Below, one piece after another: positions 21,768 through 33,759 of a DNA stretch of 64,000 nucleotides. A model generated the notes under the pieces. It was not told the DNA's origin, did not search any database, and saw only the letters and a list, made by a program, of their open reading frames with translations. Origin of the DNA: Ciona savignyi (taxonomy: Eukaryota > Chordata > Ascidiacea > Phlebobranchia > Cionidae); NCBI GenBank assembly GCA_000149265.1, contig CH003277.1, positions 5,483-69,482 on the forward strand, in the 5' to 3' direction. Made by a program: the position numbers and the translations under genes. How positions within the stretch are numbered: the stretch's first letter is position 1; each line of letters begins with the position of its first letter.

Positions 21768-24700
21768 ATGTATCTACTTCGTATTTCACTTATTGTTCTG
21801 GCCTGCGTCGTCTGTCAGGCGGTCGCAACCAGTTATTACCGTAAGTAGATTAACCGCACCACGAATTTACTTTAAGTTAGTCCAAGCTTATTTTATCGCT
21901 CTATGTTCGTTTGCCGATGGTACAAATTTTCGGAGATTGAATGTAAAAAGTTGTGTTTATGACAGAAAACTTATTATTGCGATGTAATACTAATGTTTAT
22001 TATCAAAAGTAGAAATTTGACCACGGATTACAGAAGCTATTACAGCGTTCTAGATGTACGACGGCGACATCACCTTGGTTTACTTTAACCCAATATTTCA
22101 CTCAATTCTAGCAAAAAACATTAAGTATTCTTGTCCCAGCCTGACAGCAACTATAGCTCGAGAATACGCGTTCGCAGATCCTGCTTAACTCGCCACTTTG
22201 CTGATGGCGATTCGGCGCGTTACAGCGAAAATAAAACCATCCTAGTGCCGTACCTTACTCTGTTAACGCGTGTCGCACTATATCAACGCGTGTCGCACCG
22301 TATTAACGCATGACTCACTTTTTTAACGCGTGTCGCACTGTTTTAACCATTGAAGTATTTTGTTTCTCGTTATAGGACGGTACTGTACAGTATCCAGTAT
22401 CCGATACGGAAACGCACGCACAAGCAGCTATGTACGTGTTGGGCATTCGTACACGTATTCTTGCCGGACGGGATACCGGATTGTTGGTACCGCTATATGT
22501 CGCTGTACATCCACAGGTTGGGCTACCAGAACGCCAACTTGCCAGCAAGGTTTGTTATTCTGTCTAACATATGAACAAGATATATTCTGTCTAATATATT
22601 CTGTCTAACATATAAACAAGATATATTCTGTATAACATATTCTGTCTAACACATGAACAATTTATGACACATGAACAAGCAATAAGCAAGCAGTTGTATG
22701 GTCGTGTACCCGAATTGTTAAGGCAACCGATGAATATACCAACTACAGTGGAACCCCGCTTGGAGACCACCTCGATAACACGACCACCTCACTATCAAGA
22801 CCACTTTAGTGCGGTCCCAAATCATTTACTATAGTAATGCATTGTATTCTGTTTCAATAACGCGACCACCCCGGTTTCCAAACCAGGACCGCCATATTTT
22901 GGTCCAAAACTTCAAATTTGACTCTGCTTAAGTGACCACATTAGCTTAATAATTTCCCTTTGTCACCAAAATAACAAAGTTAAATTTTATTTATGATCAA
23001 AACAATAAGAATTAATGAGCGCGCACAAAAAAAATGTGTCAGACAGAACTGAATCCTACAAGATAAACTTTAGTATTAAATTCATTCTGCAGTATCTGAT
23101 AAAAATAATGGCATTTGGTGAAAATTTAGTAAAAGTGCAGACGTTTAAGCTGCATATGACGACAACTTGCTACAAATCAAAATTCACTAACACGACCACC
23201 TCGCTAACGAGACCGCTTGATCACGGTCCCATAGGTGGTCGGATAAGCGGGGTTCTACTGTATATAAAATAGGTGAATGGGAAGAGCTCATCATGGGATC
23301 GAACCTCAACCAGTAAAAGAAACAGTTGTTCCAAATTGTTAACGAGACGATACATATACAGAATTAAATATAGAGACCAACACGGTTTCGAAACTTAGCC
23401 TGGTAAAAAAATAAAAAAACAGCTGTTCGTCAGTGTGTAAGCAGGGGTGGACTACGTTAAAATGTTGTTTACAAAGAATAATGATATCGAGAGTTTTTGA
23501 CTAACATTGTCTTTAATTTCCGTATCTCCGTTTTTTTTATATTTATAGTAAATTTCTAATTTGAATTTTTTTTGCAGTAGTTTCACTCGGAAAATGCCGT
23601 CGCCCAGGAAGTGTGTACTACGGTTCCTACATACCTTACCGCAGCTGGTACACCGCTGGCTCAACAGTCCGATACACCTGTCGAAGCGGCTACACCTTAT
23701 CCGGCCGTGCCAACCTAACTTGTGGCTCGAACGGTACATGGTCGTACAGAAGACCTTCCTGTGTTAGAGTTGTGCACAAGTGCCCAGTTATAAGCGCGCC
23801 CACTAACGGGTCAATCAAGCCAGTTATTTCTCGTCCGGCAAGCGTTGGCACCCGGGTGTGGTTCAAATGCGGCAGCGGTTACACTCGCAACGGAGCTGAT
23901 GACATCATCTGCAGGCAGGGAGGTGTATGGTCAGCTAGTGTGCCAACATGCGAACGTAAGTTTGTTATGCACATCAGGGACACTGGTGTGGGCGCGAGGT
24001 GATCTGACGATTGTCTGTTTAATAAACACCTTGGATTTCCCACTTAAGGAGATAAAACATGTAATAAGACAAACTGAAATTGCTAGAGTAAACCCGCTGT
24101 TGTTATGGAGTAACTTGAAGTTTACGCGTGTGAGTGCGCTCCGTTATGTATTCGTGAGTTAATATGACGGTTGTACGTGTGACTACACCCCTTGCGTTTT
24201 TTAACTTCGAAGAAATACAGTTTTTTTATTAATTTTTTTACCGAGCCAAGTTTCGAACTCATGATGGGCTCGTCACCAGGACCGTTTTTATTTGTATAAG
24301 AGTCGGTATGTGTATCAGTAGCGTTGACCATTCGGCCACACGATCGTACAAAAACTACAGGTATATCCTTTACAGGTGTTGCAGTGAGGTGCAGTCGTCC
24401 AGACAGTGTACGGTACGCTTCGTTCCGACCCTACAGTCGCTCCTATGCCGTTTCTGCCACCGTTACCTACACCTGTCGGAGCGGTTACTCTCTTTCCGGT
24501 CAATCTGTCCTTACTTGTGGTGCGGATGGTGAATGGTCTCACGACGAACCAACCTGCGCCAGAGTTGTAGTGAAATGCCCGGCCATTGGCGCACCAGATA
24601 ATGGTTCAATACGACCCACCATCTCGCAGCAAGCAAATGTGGGAACCCGGGTTTTGTTTACCTGTAATGACGGGTTTCGACGAAATGGCTCCAGAGACTC

Positions 24701-27700
24701 AAGATGTCAGAGTAATGGAAGATGGTCAAGTTCGGTGCCGACTTGTGAACGTAAGTTTTTTTAGTATGGGTGGGTCCATGGTAGCACCGCGACCAAGAAT
24801 GAAGGCCGTGATGCATTACATTTATATAGTAATTTCATGAATATGTGTTAAAAGGCACGCTACTTCATAGTTATTTAGCTTCGTTTAAAAAAAACTTTCC
24901 AATCTAATTCTTCATTCTTCCAGCGATTCAGTGCGCAGCTCCAGGCAATGTCGACAACGGTTCCTTTGAACCTGGTACTGGTCCATACGGTGTCAGCAAT
25001 ACTGTGACGTACACATGTAGTGATAACTACGTACTTGAAGGCCAAGTCGTTCTTACATGCCTGGTCAGCGGTGAATGGTCACATGATGAACCGACCTGCA
25101 ATCGTAAGTACTGGCACGAACTTAAAATACTTTACAACTTGAACTATGTAGGCAAGATAGGATATTCACGTTTATCTTTGTTAATGGAAAACCAAGTGGG
25201 CTAACAATCGCCAGATCACCTCGCGCCCACCGTCGGGTTACCGGAGCCATTGCAGTGTGTTGTGTATGATACACACATTCCTTCAATTTGCTATAACATA
25301 TTAATCCTGCTGGGTTTATGCAATATCCGTAAAGTGCCTTGCCTATGGACACCAGTTTCGTACCTTAAACCATTCGGTTGAAAGGCGTCGCACTAAACCA
25401 CTGGACTAACCGGTCGGGCCAGATGGACCGGATATGGTATACATGCTACATCCCCGTTGATATAAAACATAAGACTCGATAACACAAGGGTGAAGTGATA
25501 TTACCTTTTGCCTGAGTCGGGTTAAGGGAGATAAGGGATAGGATAGGATATTCATGTTTATCCCCGTGAATGGGAAAACCAAGGGGTTTAACACACAGGC
25601 AATCGTCAGATCACCTCGCGCCCACCGTCGGGTTACCAGAGCTATTGCAGTGTGCTGTGTATGATATACACGTTCCTTAAATTTGGTAGAACCCATTAAT
25701 CCGCTGGGTTCAGGCAATGTCCGTAAAGTGCCTTGCCCAAGGACACAACCGACTACCATGCTACCAGTTTCGCACCTGCAACCTTTCTATTGAAAGGCGA
25801 CGCACTTGACCGCTAGACCAACGGGCCGGAAAATGTGTTTTAGCAATGTGTTTATCCCAATTATGGTTAAGACGGTTCATCTGTATTAGTTTAACACACT
25901 TTTTCACTAGGTTTGGGCGACGTCCGCTATGTTCTTTGCCCAAGAACACAACTGAATAGCCAGTGGTTTCTCACGAACCATATTAACTTTATATATACAT
26001 GATAACAAAGTAATTCGGCCGAAGGGGGTTAACCATTAGGCTACAAGTTTTTAGAATACTTTTCAAATAATTATTTCTTCCAGCGATTCAGTGTGCTGCT
26101 CCAGGCAATGTCGACAACGGTTCATTTGAACCTGGTACCGGTCCATACGTTGTCAGCAATACTGTAACTTACACATGTAGTGATAACTACGTGCTTGAAG
26201 GACAAGCCGTTCTTACATGCCTGGTCAGCGGTGAATGGTCACACGATGAACCACAATGCGTTGGTGGGTCAAATATTTAAAAATTGTTTAGCCAATGCAA
26301 TTTAATCAATTAAAAACTGTAATATTAAAATCAAACGTTACAAACTGTAATATTGTAATCAAACGATACAAACTGTAATATTGTAACCAAACGGTAAAAA
26401 CTGTAATATTGTAAACGAATATTTTTTTATTAAATTTATATTAACAATTATGAGTTTATTTGACCTATATTTCAAAGAAACTGACTATAAATTACATAAA
26501 CGACGACTTGAACTTATGATATTGTCACATTGATTTAAATACAAGCCCAGAAAATATAGAAAATACCACCCTTAATAAAATCGAAGAAAGATATGCCATA
26601 GAGTTTTGATTTGACATTTTCTGAACTTTGACAATTTCCGATTTTATATTTTATTTTTCAGCTCAAGTCGTAACCTGCCCGATACCAGTCGAACCAATAA
26701 ACGGAGGCGTTACACCTGTCCAAGAACAGTATCCGGTTAACTTTGTAATCTGGTACACCTGCGATACTGGTTACACAACCGCGGATCGAAAAGACGCGAT
26801 ATGCAGACCAGATGGTACATGGTCAGACGATGCTCCAAATTGCGTTGGTAAGAATGTTGATAATTCCGTTATGTGTTAAAGGTACCTGTTTCCATGTAAG
26901 AACAATTTGGTTATTCCATTATAATACTATTATTATTATAATAATATTGGTACTTAATTGTCAGGTTAGTATTTTTTACAAATTACAATTAAAGTGTTTT
27001 GGAACAGGAATTATTTTACCTACGCAAGTAACTATTGTTACCCTTTCTATTTAAGGAACTTTATATTTACGGTTATAGTATGTACAGAACAGTTCTGAAA
27101 TACGATTTTGTGTGCTTAATAATAAATAAAGTGGCAAATTGTTTATCACTTTTAACGTAAATCATTGGGCACTCTATATTTTAGATTTTAAAACTTATGT
27201 TGTAACAATATGATTATGATTCAGATTTTGAAAAGAATCTTCAAAAACTTCTTTGGAAAATAAAACAATAAAAACAACCCGATTAATCAAATAATTCGAA
27301 TTGCATTTTCAGCTATAACTTGCAATCGACCTGACGAAATTGCTTTCGGAAGTTTAACAACTGCTGGCGATAACTTTGAAATTGGTGAAACGGTCACCTA
27401 TATTTGCAACGATGGTCATGAGATCGTAGGACAAGACGTCCTTACATGTACCAACACTGGTGAATGGTCCCACGACGAACCAACCTGCACCAGAATCATC
27501 CAATGCGCCACACCAGACGAACCACTCAATGGTGGATTTTCACCAAACCAACCCGCGTATGACATCACTGAGGTGGTAACCTTCACTTGTGCTAATGGTT
27601 TCATTCTCAACGGCCAGTCTCAAATCACCTGCCAAGACACTGGTCTCTGGTCCGATGACGAACCAACTTGTGATGGTAAGTGATGTCATATATACGTCAT

Positions 27701-30700
27701 AGTAAAAATGAGCAAATTTTTTTTAAAGCAAGAATCCATTTGATATCCAGTGGCACCCAGTCAGTTCTTGCCAATTTACTTTAAACAGTTATTAATGAAT
27801 ATCAATTTTTACGTGATAAGTTGCCAAATGTTTCAGCAGTTATAAATTATAATTGGTCACTAGCTAGTCGGTTGTATCCCTGGGCAAGCCACTTAAGAGA
27901 CATTGCTTGAACCCTGCGAAGGAACGTGCGAATCGTACACAACACACTGCAATAACTCTGGTAACCCGGCCGCGGGCGCGAGGTGATCTGACGATTGCTC
28001 GTATGTTAACCCTTGGTTTTTCAATTCACCGGGATAACCATAAATATCTTATCCTTGAGAAAATATTGAGTAGGCCTAATTCTTTATTGAGATAATGAAT
28101 CGACTTATGCTATAACAGCATAAACTGTTTTGCTTAATTTGCAGCTTAGAGTCAAATCTTCAAAAACTACTTTGGAAAATAAAATATTAAGAACCACCTG
28201 AATAATCAAATAACTCTTGTTGCATTTCAGCTATAACTTGCAATCGACCTGACGAAATTGCCTTCGGAAGTTTGACAACTGCTGGCGATAACTTTGAAAT
28301 TGGTGAAACTGTCACCTATGTTTGCAACGACGGTTATGAGATCGTAGGACAAGACGTCCTTACATGTACCGTCACTGGTGAATGGTCTCATGACGAACCA
28401 ACCTGTACCAGAATCATCCAATGCGCCACACCAGACGAACCACTCAATGGTGGATTCTCACCAAACCAACCCGCTTATGACATCACTGAAGTGGTAACCT
28501 TCACTTGTGCTGATGGTTTTATTCTCAACGGCCAGTCTCAAATCACCTGCCAAGACACTGGTCTCTGGTCCGATGATGAACCAATATGTGATGGTAAGTG
28601 ACGTCGTGTAAACGTCATCTAAACTACGTCATAGTGAAAATAGGCAAATCTTTTTTTATATAGCAACGATTCTTTTGATAAACCACTGGTACATAGTCAG
28701 TTATCTACTTGATATTTTTCATTTGCTTTTGTGTGTTTAAAAGAAAGATATATTGCTAATTTACTTCAAACAATTCTTTATAAATACTCATTTCTTACGT
28801 GATAAGTTTCCAAATGTTTCAGCAGTTATAAATTGGAATTGGTCGCTAGCTAGTCGGTTGTATCCTTGGGTAAGATACTTAACAGACATTTCCTGAACCC
28901 AGTGGATTTATGGGTTTTACTAAATTGAAAGAATGTGTGAATCATACAAAACACACTGCAGTAGCTCTAGTAACCCGACGGTGGACGCGAGGTGTTCTGA
29001 CGATTGCCCGTGTTGTAACCCCCTTGGTTTCCCATTTACCGGGATAACCATGAATATCCTATTCTTAAGAAAATATTGGGTAATTCTGTATATACATAAT
29101 GAAGCGACTTATGCTGTAACAGCATGGACTGTTTTGTCTAATTTGCAGCTTAGAGTCAAATCTTCAAAAACTACATTAGATATTAAAGATTAGGAACCAG
29201 CTGAATAATCAAATAACTCTTGTTGCATTTCAGCTATAACTTGCAATCGACCTGACGAAATTGCCTTCGGAAGTTTGACAACTGCTGGCGATAACTTTGA
29301 AATTGGTGAAACGGTCACCTATGTTTGCAACGATGGTTATGAGATCGTAGGACAAGACGTCCTTACATGTACCGTCACTGGTGAATGGTCTCATGACGAA
29401 CCAACCTGCACCAGAATCATCCAATGCGCCACACCAGACGAACCACTCAATGGTGGATTCTCACCAAACCAACCCGCTTATGACATCACTGAGGTGGTAA
29501 CCTTCACTTGTGCTGATGGTTTTATTCTCAACGGCCAGTCTCAAATCACCTGCGAAGACACTGGTCTCTGGTCCGATGACGAACCAACATGTGATGGTAA
29601 GTGACGTCGTGTAAACGTCATCTAAACTACGTCATAGTAAAAATAGGCAAATGTTTTTTTTATATAGCAACGATTCTTTTGATAAACCATTTGTACCCAG
29701 TCAGTTATCTACTTGATATTTTTCATTTGCTTTTGTGTGTTTAAAAGAAAGATATATTGCTAATTTACTTCAAACAATTCTTAATAAATATTAATTTGTT
29801 ACGTGATAAGTTGCCAAATCTTTTATTAGTTTTAAATTCGAATTAGTCGCTAGCTAGTCGGTTGTATCCTTGGGTAAGCCACTTAACAGACATTGCCTGA
29901 AACCTGCAGATTAATGGTTTCAACCAAATGGAAGAAACGTGTGAAACACAACACACTTCAATAGCTCTAATAACCCGACGGTGGGCCGCGAGGTGATCTG
30001 ATGATTACCCGTGTGTTAACGCCTTGGTTTTCCATTCACCGGGATAACCATGAGTATCCTATTCTTAAGAAAATATTGGGTAATTCTGTATATACATAAT
30101 GAAGCGACTTATGCTGTAACAGCATGGACTGTTTTGCCTAATTTGCAGCTTAGAGTCAAATCTTCAAAAACCACATTAGATATTAAAGATTAAGAACCAG
30201 CTGAATAATCAAATAACTCTTTCTGTATTTTTAGCTATAACTTGCAATCGACCTGACGAAATTGCTTTCGGAAGTTTGACAACTGCTGGCGAGAGCTTTG
30301 AAATTGGTGAAACTGTCACCTATATTTGCAACGACGGTTATGAGATCGTAGGACAGAACGTCCTTACATGTACCGTTACTGGTGAATGGTCTCATGACGA
30401 ACCAACCTGCACCAGAATCATCCAATGCGCCACACCAGACGAACCACTCAATGGTGGATTCTCACCAAACCAACCCGCTTATGACATCACTGAGGTGGTA
30501 ACCTTCACTTGTGCTGATGGTTTCATTCTCAACGGTCAGTCTCAAATCACCTGCGAAGACACTGGTGTCTGGTCCGATGACGAACCAACATGTGATCGTA
30601 AGTAACATTACTGAGATGGAATTCTACTATTGTTCCGGTTTAAATTATAACAAACGATTCAAGGAATAGTCTAGCTATGGTATATATATTGTAAAGGTCG

Positions 30701-31896
30701 TAGTTAAAGCAGTATCTTTAACATAGCTCAGTGCTTAGTAACAAAAAAAGTTTATTTCTGTTCGTTCATTCCAGCTATTCAGTGCGCGGCTCCAGGCAAT
30801 GTCGACAACGGTTCCTTCGAACCTGGCACTGGTCCATACAGTGTCAGCGATACGGTGACGTACACATGCAGTGGTAACTACGTGCTCGAAGGACAAGCGG
30901 TTCTTACATGCCAGATCAACGGTGATTGGTCACATGATGAACCAACATGTAATCGTAAGTACTGACACTTTAACGAACCGAATCTGCCCAAAGCCACATT
31001 TCAAGTTGGGGTTAACATTGCTAGGGTTTCAATTAAGGGCGGTTGAATTTAAACCAATCAGTATTACATTGATTTGTATAACTAAGAAACCTGTACTTTT
31101 GTGATATGTTTTTCAGAGCTTATTTTAATTAGTGAATTTCTTCTAGCTATCCAGTGCGCAACTCCAGGAGATGTAAGCAACGGTTCCTTTGAACCTGATA
31201 CTGGCCCATACGTTGTCAGCAATACTGTAACTTACACATGTAGTGGTGACTATGTGCTCGAAGGACAAGCCGTTCTTACATGCCTGGTCAGCGGTGAATG
31301 GTCACATGACGAACCACAATGCGTTGGTAGGTATAAGCGTAAACAAGGACACAAACAAACGTTGTTATTTTTATTAATTGATATTTTTGTTTGCAGAACC
31401 AGTAGTAACCTGCCCAATACCAGTCGAACCAATAAACGGAGGCGTTACACCTGTCCAAGAACAGTACCCGGTTAACTTTGTAATCTGGTACACCTGCGAT
31501 ACTGGTTACACAACCGCCGATCGAAAAGACGCGATATGCAGACCAGATGGTACATGGTCAGACGACGCTCCAAACTGCGTTGGTAAGAATCAGATTTTTA
31601 ACGCTGATACAGTGTTTTAATAGATTACAACATAATTAGAAATGTGCTTAAGGTAGCTGTCAGGGCCGGTTTTAGGCCGATTTGACCGATTAGATCAAAT
31701 TGGGCCCCGCACCTTGAAGGGGCCCCGCGCTAGCGGGTTTCTTTTTGTATTACGAGGTTTAAAATACTACTAAAACGTAAAATAAAAGTGAAATAATATT
31801 TTTTCTCATAATATCAATTTGTTATGCATCGAAACTAAGTCAAATTTATATTTCTGTGTCTGTCTGTTACGTCATAATGAATATGGTTGCTAAACA

Positions 31897-31977
<81 letters not shown>

Positions 31978-33013
31978 TGGAAGTAAAACAATATATCGTA
32001 AATAAGCATCCACATTACCTTTAATTTGTTTTATAGCAAGTATTAAATGTCTATTTTTGTAGTTTGTATGTACTGGTATGTATTTTATGATATATAAACA
32101 CCCATAAATTTTGCTATGAAGAGTAGGGGCCCCGCCATCACATTTCTAATTGGGCCCCGCGGTTCCTAGCACCGGGCCTGGTAGCTGTACCAATGTAAGT
32201 TTATTTAAATTAGTTAATTCGTAATGCTGATGGTTCTTTATTTTCCACTTCAACAATAAAAGATAACGCAAAATGTTTTAAAACAAGACTAGTTTTGACT
32301 TTTACAGATAACTGTTGTTGTATTTTCAGCTATAACTTGCAATCGACCTGACGAAATTTCTTACGGAAGTTTGACAACTGCTGGTAACAGCTTTGAAATT
32401 GGTGAAACGGTTACCTATGTTTGCAACGACGGTTATGAGATCGTAGGACAAGGTGTACTGACATGTACCAACACTGGTGAATGGTCCCATGACGAACCAA
32501 CCTGCCAGAGAGTGATTGTACCACAGTGTGCCTCACGAGTCTCCCCTGCCAATGGAGCTGTGTCACCGGTCCAAGCGTCTTACGATGCCAACAGTGAAGT
32601 TACATTCACATGCACGACCGGCTACAGGCTTGTCGGCTCATCTAGCAGCACCTGTCTAAGTACAGGACTATGGGATACAGAAGTACCATCGTGTGTGAGG
32701 ACTGGACCGTCATGTGCTGGTCGTTGCGGTCGATACGACGTTAACGCTGCCTGCGACTGCGATTACATCTGCTCCTACTACGGAACGTGCTGCAGTGATT
32801 ACCGCTCTCTTTGTAAGTACATAAACTGTACCTTTTCACAGCACATAAAAAATATATTGTATTGAATTGTAACGTCATAGTTAGCAGTGTTTTATTTTGG
32901 TTAACACGTTTTAATGTAATACAATTGATTAAATGACGCCACTGTAGCCTAGTAAAAACTTTTTTAAGTTTAAAGTTCTTTAAATAATACCTTATTTATT
33001 AACAGGTGAGTAA
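21768..33013 (+). CDS. Secreted protein with 21 sushi (SCR/CCP) domains and a C-terminal somatomedin-B domain
   Basis: Sixteen coding exons: 21768-21840 (signal peptide), 22376-22549, 23578-23955, 24376-24750, 24924-25103, 26084-26263, 26662-26847, 27313-27675, 28231-28593, 29234-29596, 30235-30597, 30775-30954, 31147-31326, 31397-31582, 32330-32812 and 33006-33013. All introns are phase 1, the classic exon-shuffling pattern, and the sum is 4035 nt (1344 residues). Exons encode one or two sushi domains each (1,2,2,1,1,1,2,2,2,2,2,1,1,1,2). Each has the four-cysteine plan with the GxW near the last cysteine (GEWSHDEPTC). The last large exon adds CAGRC...CDCDYIC...CCSDY, an SMB fold. No membrane segment follows, so it is probably secreted into blood or matrix. 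Sushi domains mediate complement- and adhesion-type binding; the ligand is unknown. Relation to the polymorphic complement-receptor-like proteins of Ciona is possible but unproven. Confidence 0.9.
22262..22345. repeat. Tandem repeat, about 21 bp x 4, just upstream of sushi exon 2
   Basis: Repeats of TTAACGCGTGTCGCACT with variants, ending about 30 bp before the acceptor of the exon at 22376. Confidence 0.8.
22553..22675. repeat. Tandem repeat directly after sushi exon 2
   Basis: Repeated TATTCTGTCTAACATAT and GAACAAGATA words starting at the donor of exon 2 (22550). Confidence 0.75.
22746..23260. mobile_element. Tc1/pogo-like MITE with TA target duplication
   Basis: Starts CAGTGGAACCCCGCTTGGAG and ends TAAGCGGGGTTCTACTG, an inverted repeat flanked by TA at both sides (22744-22745 and 23261-23262). 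CGACCACC-like words repeat inside both ends. These termini resemble pogo/Tigger elements. 515 bp, no transposase. Confidence 0.8.
23983..24063 (+). mobile_element. SINE tail fragment, 27 bp after sushi exon 3
   Basis: GTGGGCGCGAGGTGATCTGACGA-type segment through GATAAAACATG; only the last quarter of the SINE is present. Confidence 0.65.
24232..24352 (-). repeat. Short tRNA-like repeat just upstream of sushi exon 4
   Basis: Well preserved: complement of GAGTTCGAAACTTGGCTCGG on the left and of GTGTGGCCGAATGGTCAACG on the right. It ends about 25 bp before the acceptor at 24376. Confidence 0.7.
25155..25415 (-). mobile_element. SINE in sushi intron 5
   Basis: Reverse copy, nearly complete, beginning GATAGGATATTCACG and ending CCACTGGACTAACCGGTCGG. 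Confidence 0.85.
25540..25830 (-). mobile_element. SINE in sushi intron 5, well preserved
   Basis: One of the best preserved copies: tail GATATTCATGTTTATCCCC, full body, and head ending CCGCTAGACCAACGGGCCGG. Confidence 0.9.
26300..26415. repeat. Tandem repeat, about 25 bp x 4, in sushi intron 6
   Basis: Unit like AAACTGTAATATTGTAA plus CCAAACG with variants. Confidence 0.8.
27850..28062 (+). mobile_element. SINE in exon unit 1 of the array, internally deleted
   Basis: Same insertion point as those at 28845 and 29845, with about 40 bp of the middle missing. Confidence 0.75.
28845..29062 (+). mobile_element. SINE in exon unit 2 of the array
   Basis: Begins GGTCGCTAGCTAGTCGG without a head; duplicated together with the exon unit. 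Confidence 0.8.
29845..30065 (+). mobile_element. SINE in exon unit 3 of the array
   Basis: Begins AGTCGCTAGCTAGTCGG. Same 5' truncation as in units 1 and 2, showing that the SINE predates the exon duplications. Confidence 0.8.
31661..32180. mobile_element. hAT-type MITE with 8-bp target duplication and long (AT)n
   Basis: Starts CAGGGCCGGTTTTAGGCC and ends GCACCGGGCCTG. It is flanked by GTAGCTGT at 31653-31660 and again at 32181-32188. Contains GGGGCCCCGC words near both ends and an (AT)n run at about 31905-31973. Lies in the intron before the last large sushi exon. A truncated inverted relative is at 46069-46439. Confidence 0.92.
32695..32812 (+). other. Somatomedin-B domain region of the sushi/SMB protein
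   Basis: Encodes the eight-cysteine SMB pattern: SC, RC, AC, DC, IC, CC and, across the splice junction, a last Cys. The final codon is split T|GT between 32812 and 33006, giving Cys-Glu-stop. If the intron is retained the next codon is also TGT, and translation continues 16 more residues to 32865. Confidence 0.85.
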
Positions 33014-33080
33014 TGCAGACGTCGTTTGAGATATCTACAAGCAAGAAATCGGTCATTTTATGGTGTCATTAACATATAAT

Positions 33081-33086
33081 AATAAA
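33081..33086 (+). terminator. Poly(A) signal of the sushi/SMB gene
   Basis: AATAAA 68 nt after the stop codon at 33011-33013. Confidence 0.65.
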
Positions 33087-33131
33087 AACCTATATCGCAC
33101 AACTTTGAAGTTTGTTTTATAGAGGATTGTT

Positions 33132-33405
33132 AGGATAGAATATTTATGTTTATCCCCGTGAATGGGAAATTCAAAAGGGTTACCACACGGGTAATTAACA
33201 GATCACCTCGCGCATAACGTTACCAGAGGTATTACAATGTGTTGTGTTTAATAGACACGTTCCTTCAATTTGGTAGAACCCATTAATCAACTGGGTTCAC
33301 GCAATGTTCATTAAGTGTTTTGCCCAAGGATACAACAGTTTCGAAACTGTAACCTTTCGGTTGAAAGGCGTCGCACTAAACCACCAGACTAACCGGTTGT
33401 TATTT
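33132..33405 (-). mobile_element. SINE downstream of the sushi/SMB gene
   Basis: Reverse copy: GAATATTTATGTTTATCCCC through CCACCAGACTAACCGG, with small deletions. Confidence 0.85.
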
Positions 33406-33759
33406 GAAAAATATATAAATATAAAAAGGGTCAGGATTGATATGGTTGTAAAATAGAAGGAAATTCCCCATAGAAAAACATGAAATAGCCATTTCGAGCA
33501 TTCATTCCCATCAGCAACGTAGCATGTACAACTCAAACGTCGTAGGCTTTTAGTGCGCCAGAAACAGTAAAATCGATGTTATAACCAAACGCTAGGTTGG
33601 ACGTGTGTGTTCTGAGATAAGGTTTTCAGGTTTATCTTGAAATGCTGTGTGTGAATTAGACAAAACATATCTCTACATATAACTTCCCCAAGAATTCGCC
33701 TGTGTCGTAAGCTGCATTCGCAATAGTCGGGCAACGTCCGTGTTTTTGTTCGGGAATTT
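33406..33759. other. Intergenic stretch, nothing recognised
   Basis: AT-rich, between a SINE and the duplicated upstream block of lectin copy C. Confidence 0.45.

Larger units (their letters stand above)
27230..30610 (+). repeat. Tandem array of four two-sushi exon units (about 1 kb each)
   Basis: Exons 27313-27675, 28231-28593, 29234-29596 and 30235-30597 are each exactly 363 nt. Spacing is 918, 1003 and 1001 bp. The exons differ by only a few bases, mostly silent, and the introns of units 2-4 are also near identical, including a SINE carried in each. The protein segments read ITCNRPDE...TCT RIIQCATPDEP and differ at a handful of residues (for example GHEIV in the first, GYEIV in the others). 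Confidence 0.95.

Noticed and set aside
25406..25759. Minus-strand open frame of 117 codons
   Set aside because: Lies in two SINE copies; similar frames appear wherever this SINE is well preserved.
27416..30425. Repeated minus-strand frames of 64 codons over the sushi exons
   Set aside because: Antisense shadows repeated because the exons themselves are duplicated.
21768..33013. Naming the sushi/SMB gene as the polymorphic vCRL-type receptor of Ciona
   Set aside because: Only the sushi domains agree; no transmembrane segment is seen and no sequence comparison could be made.
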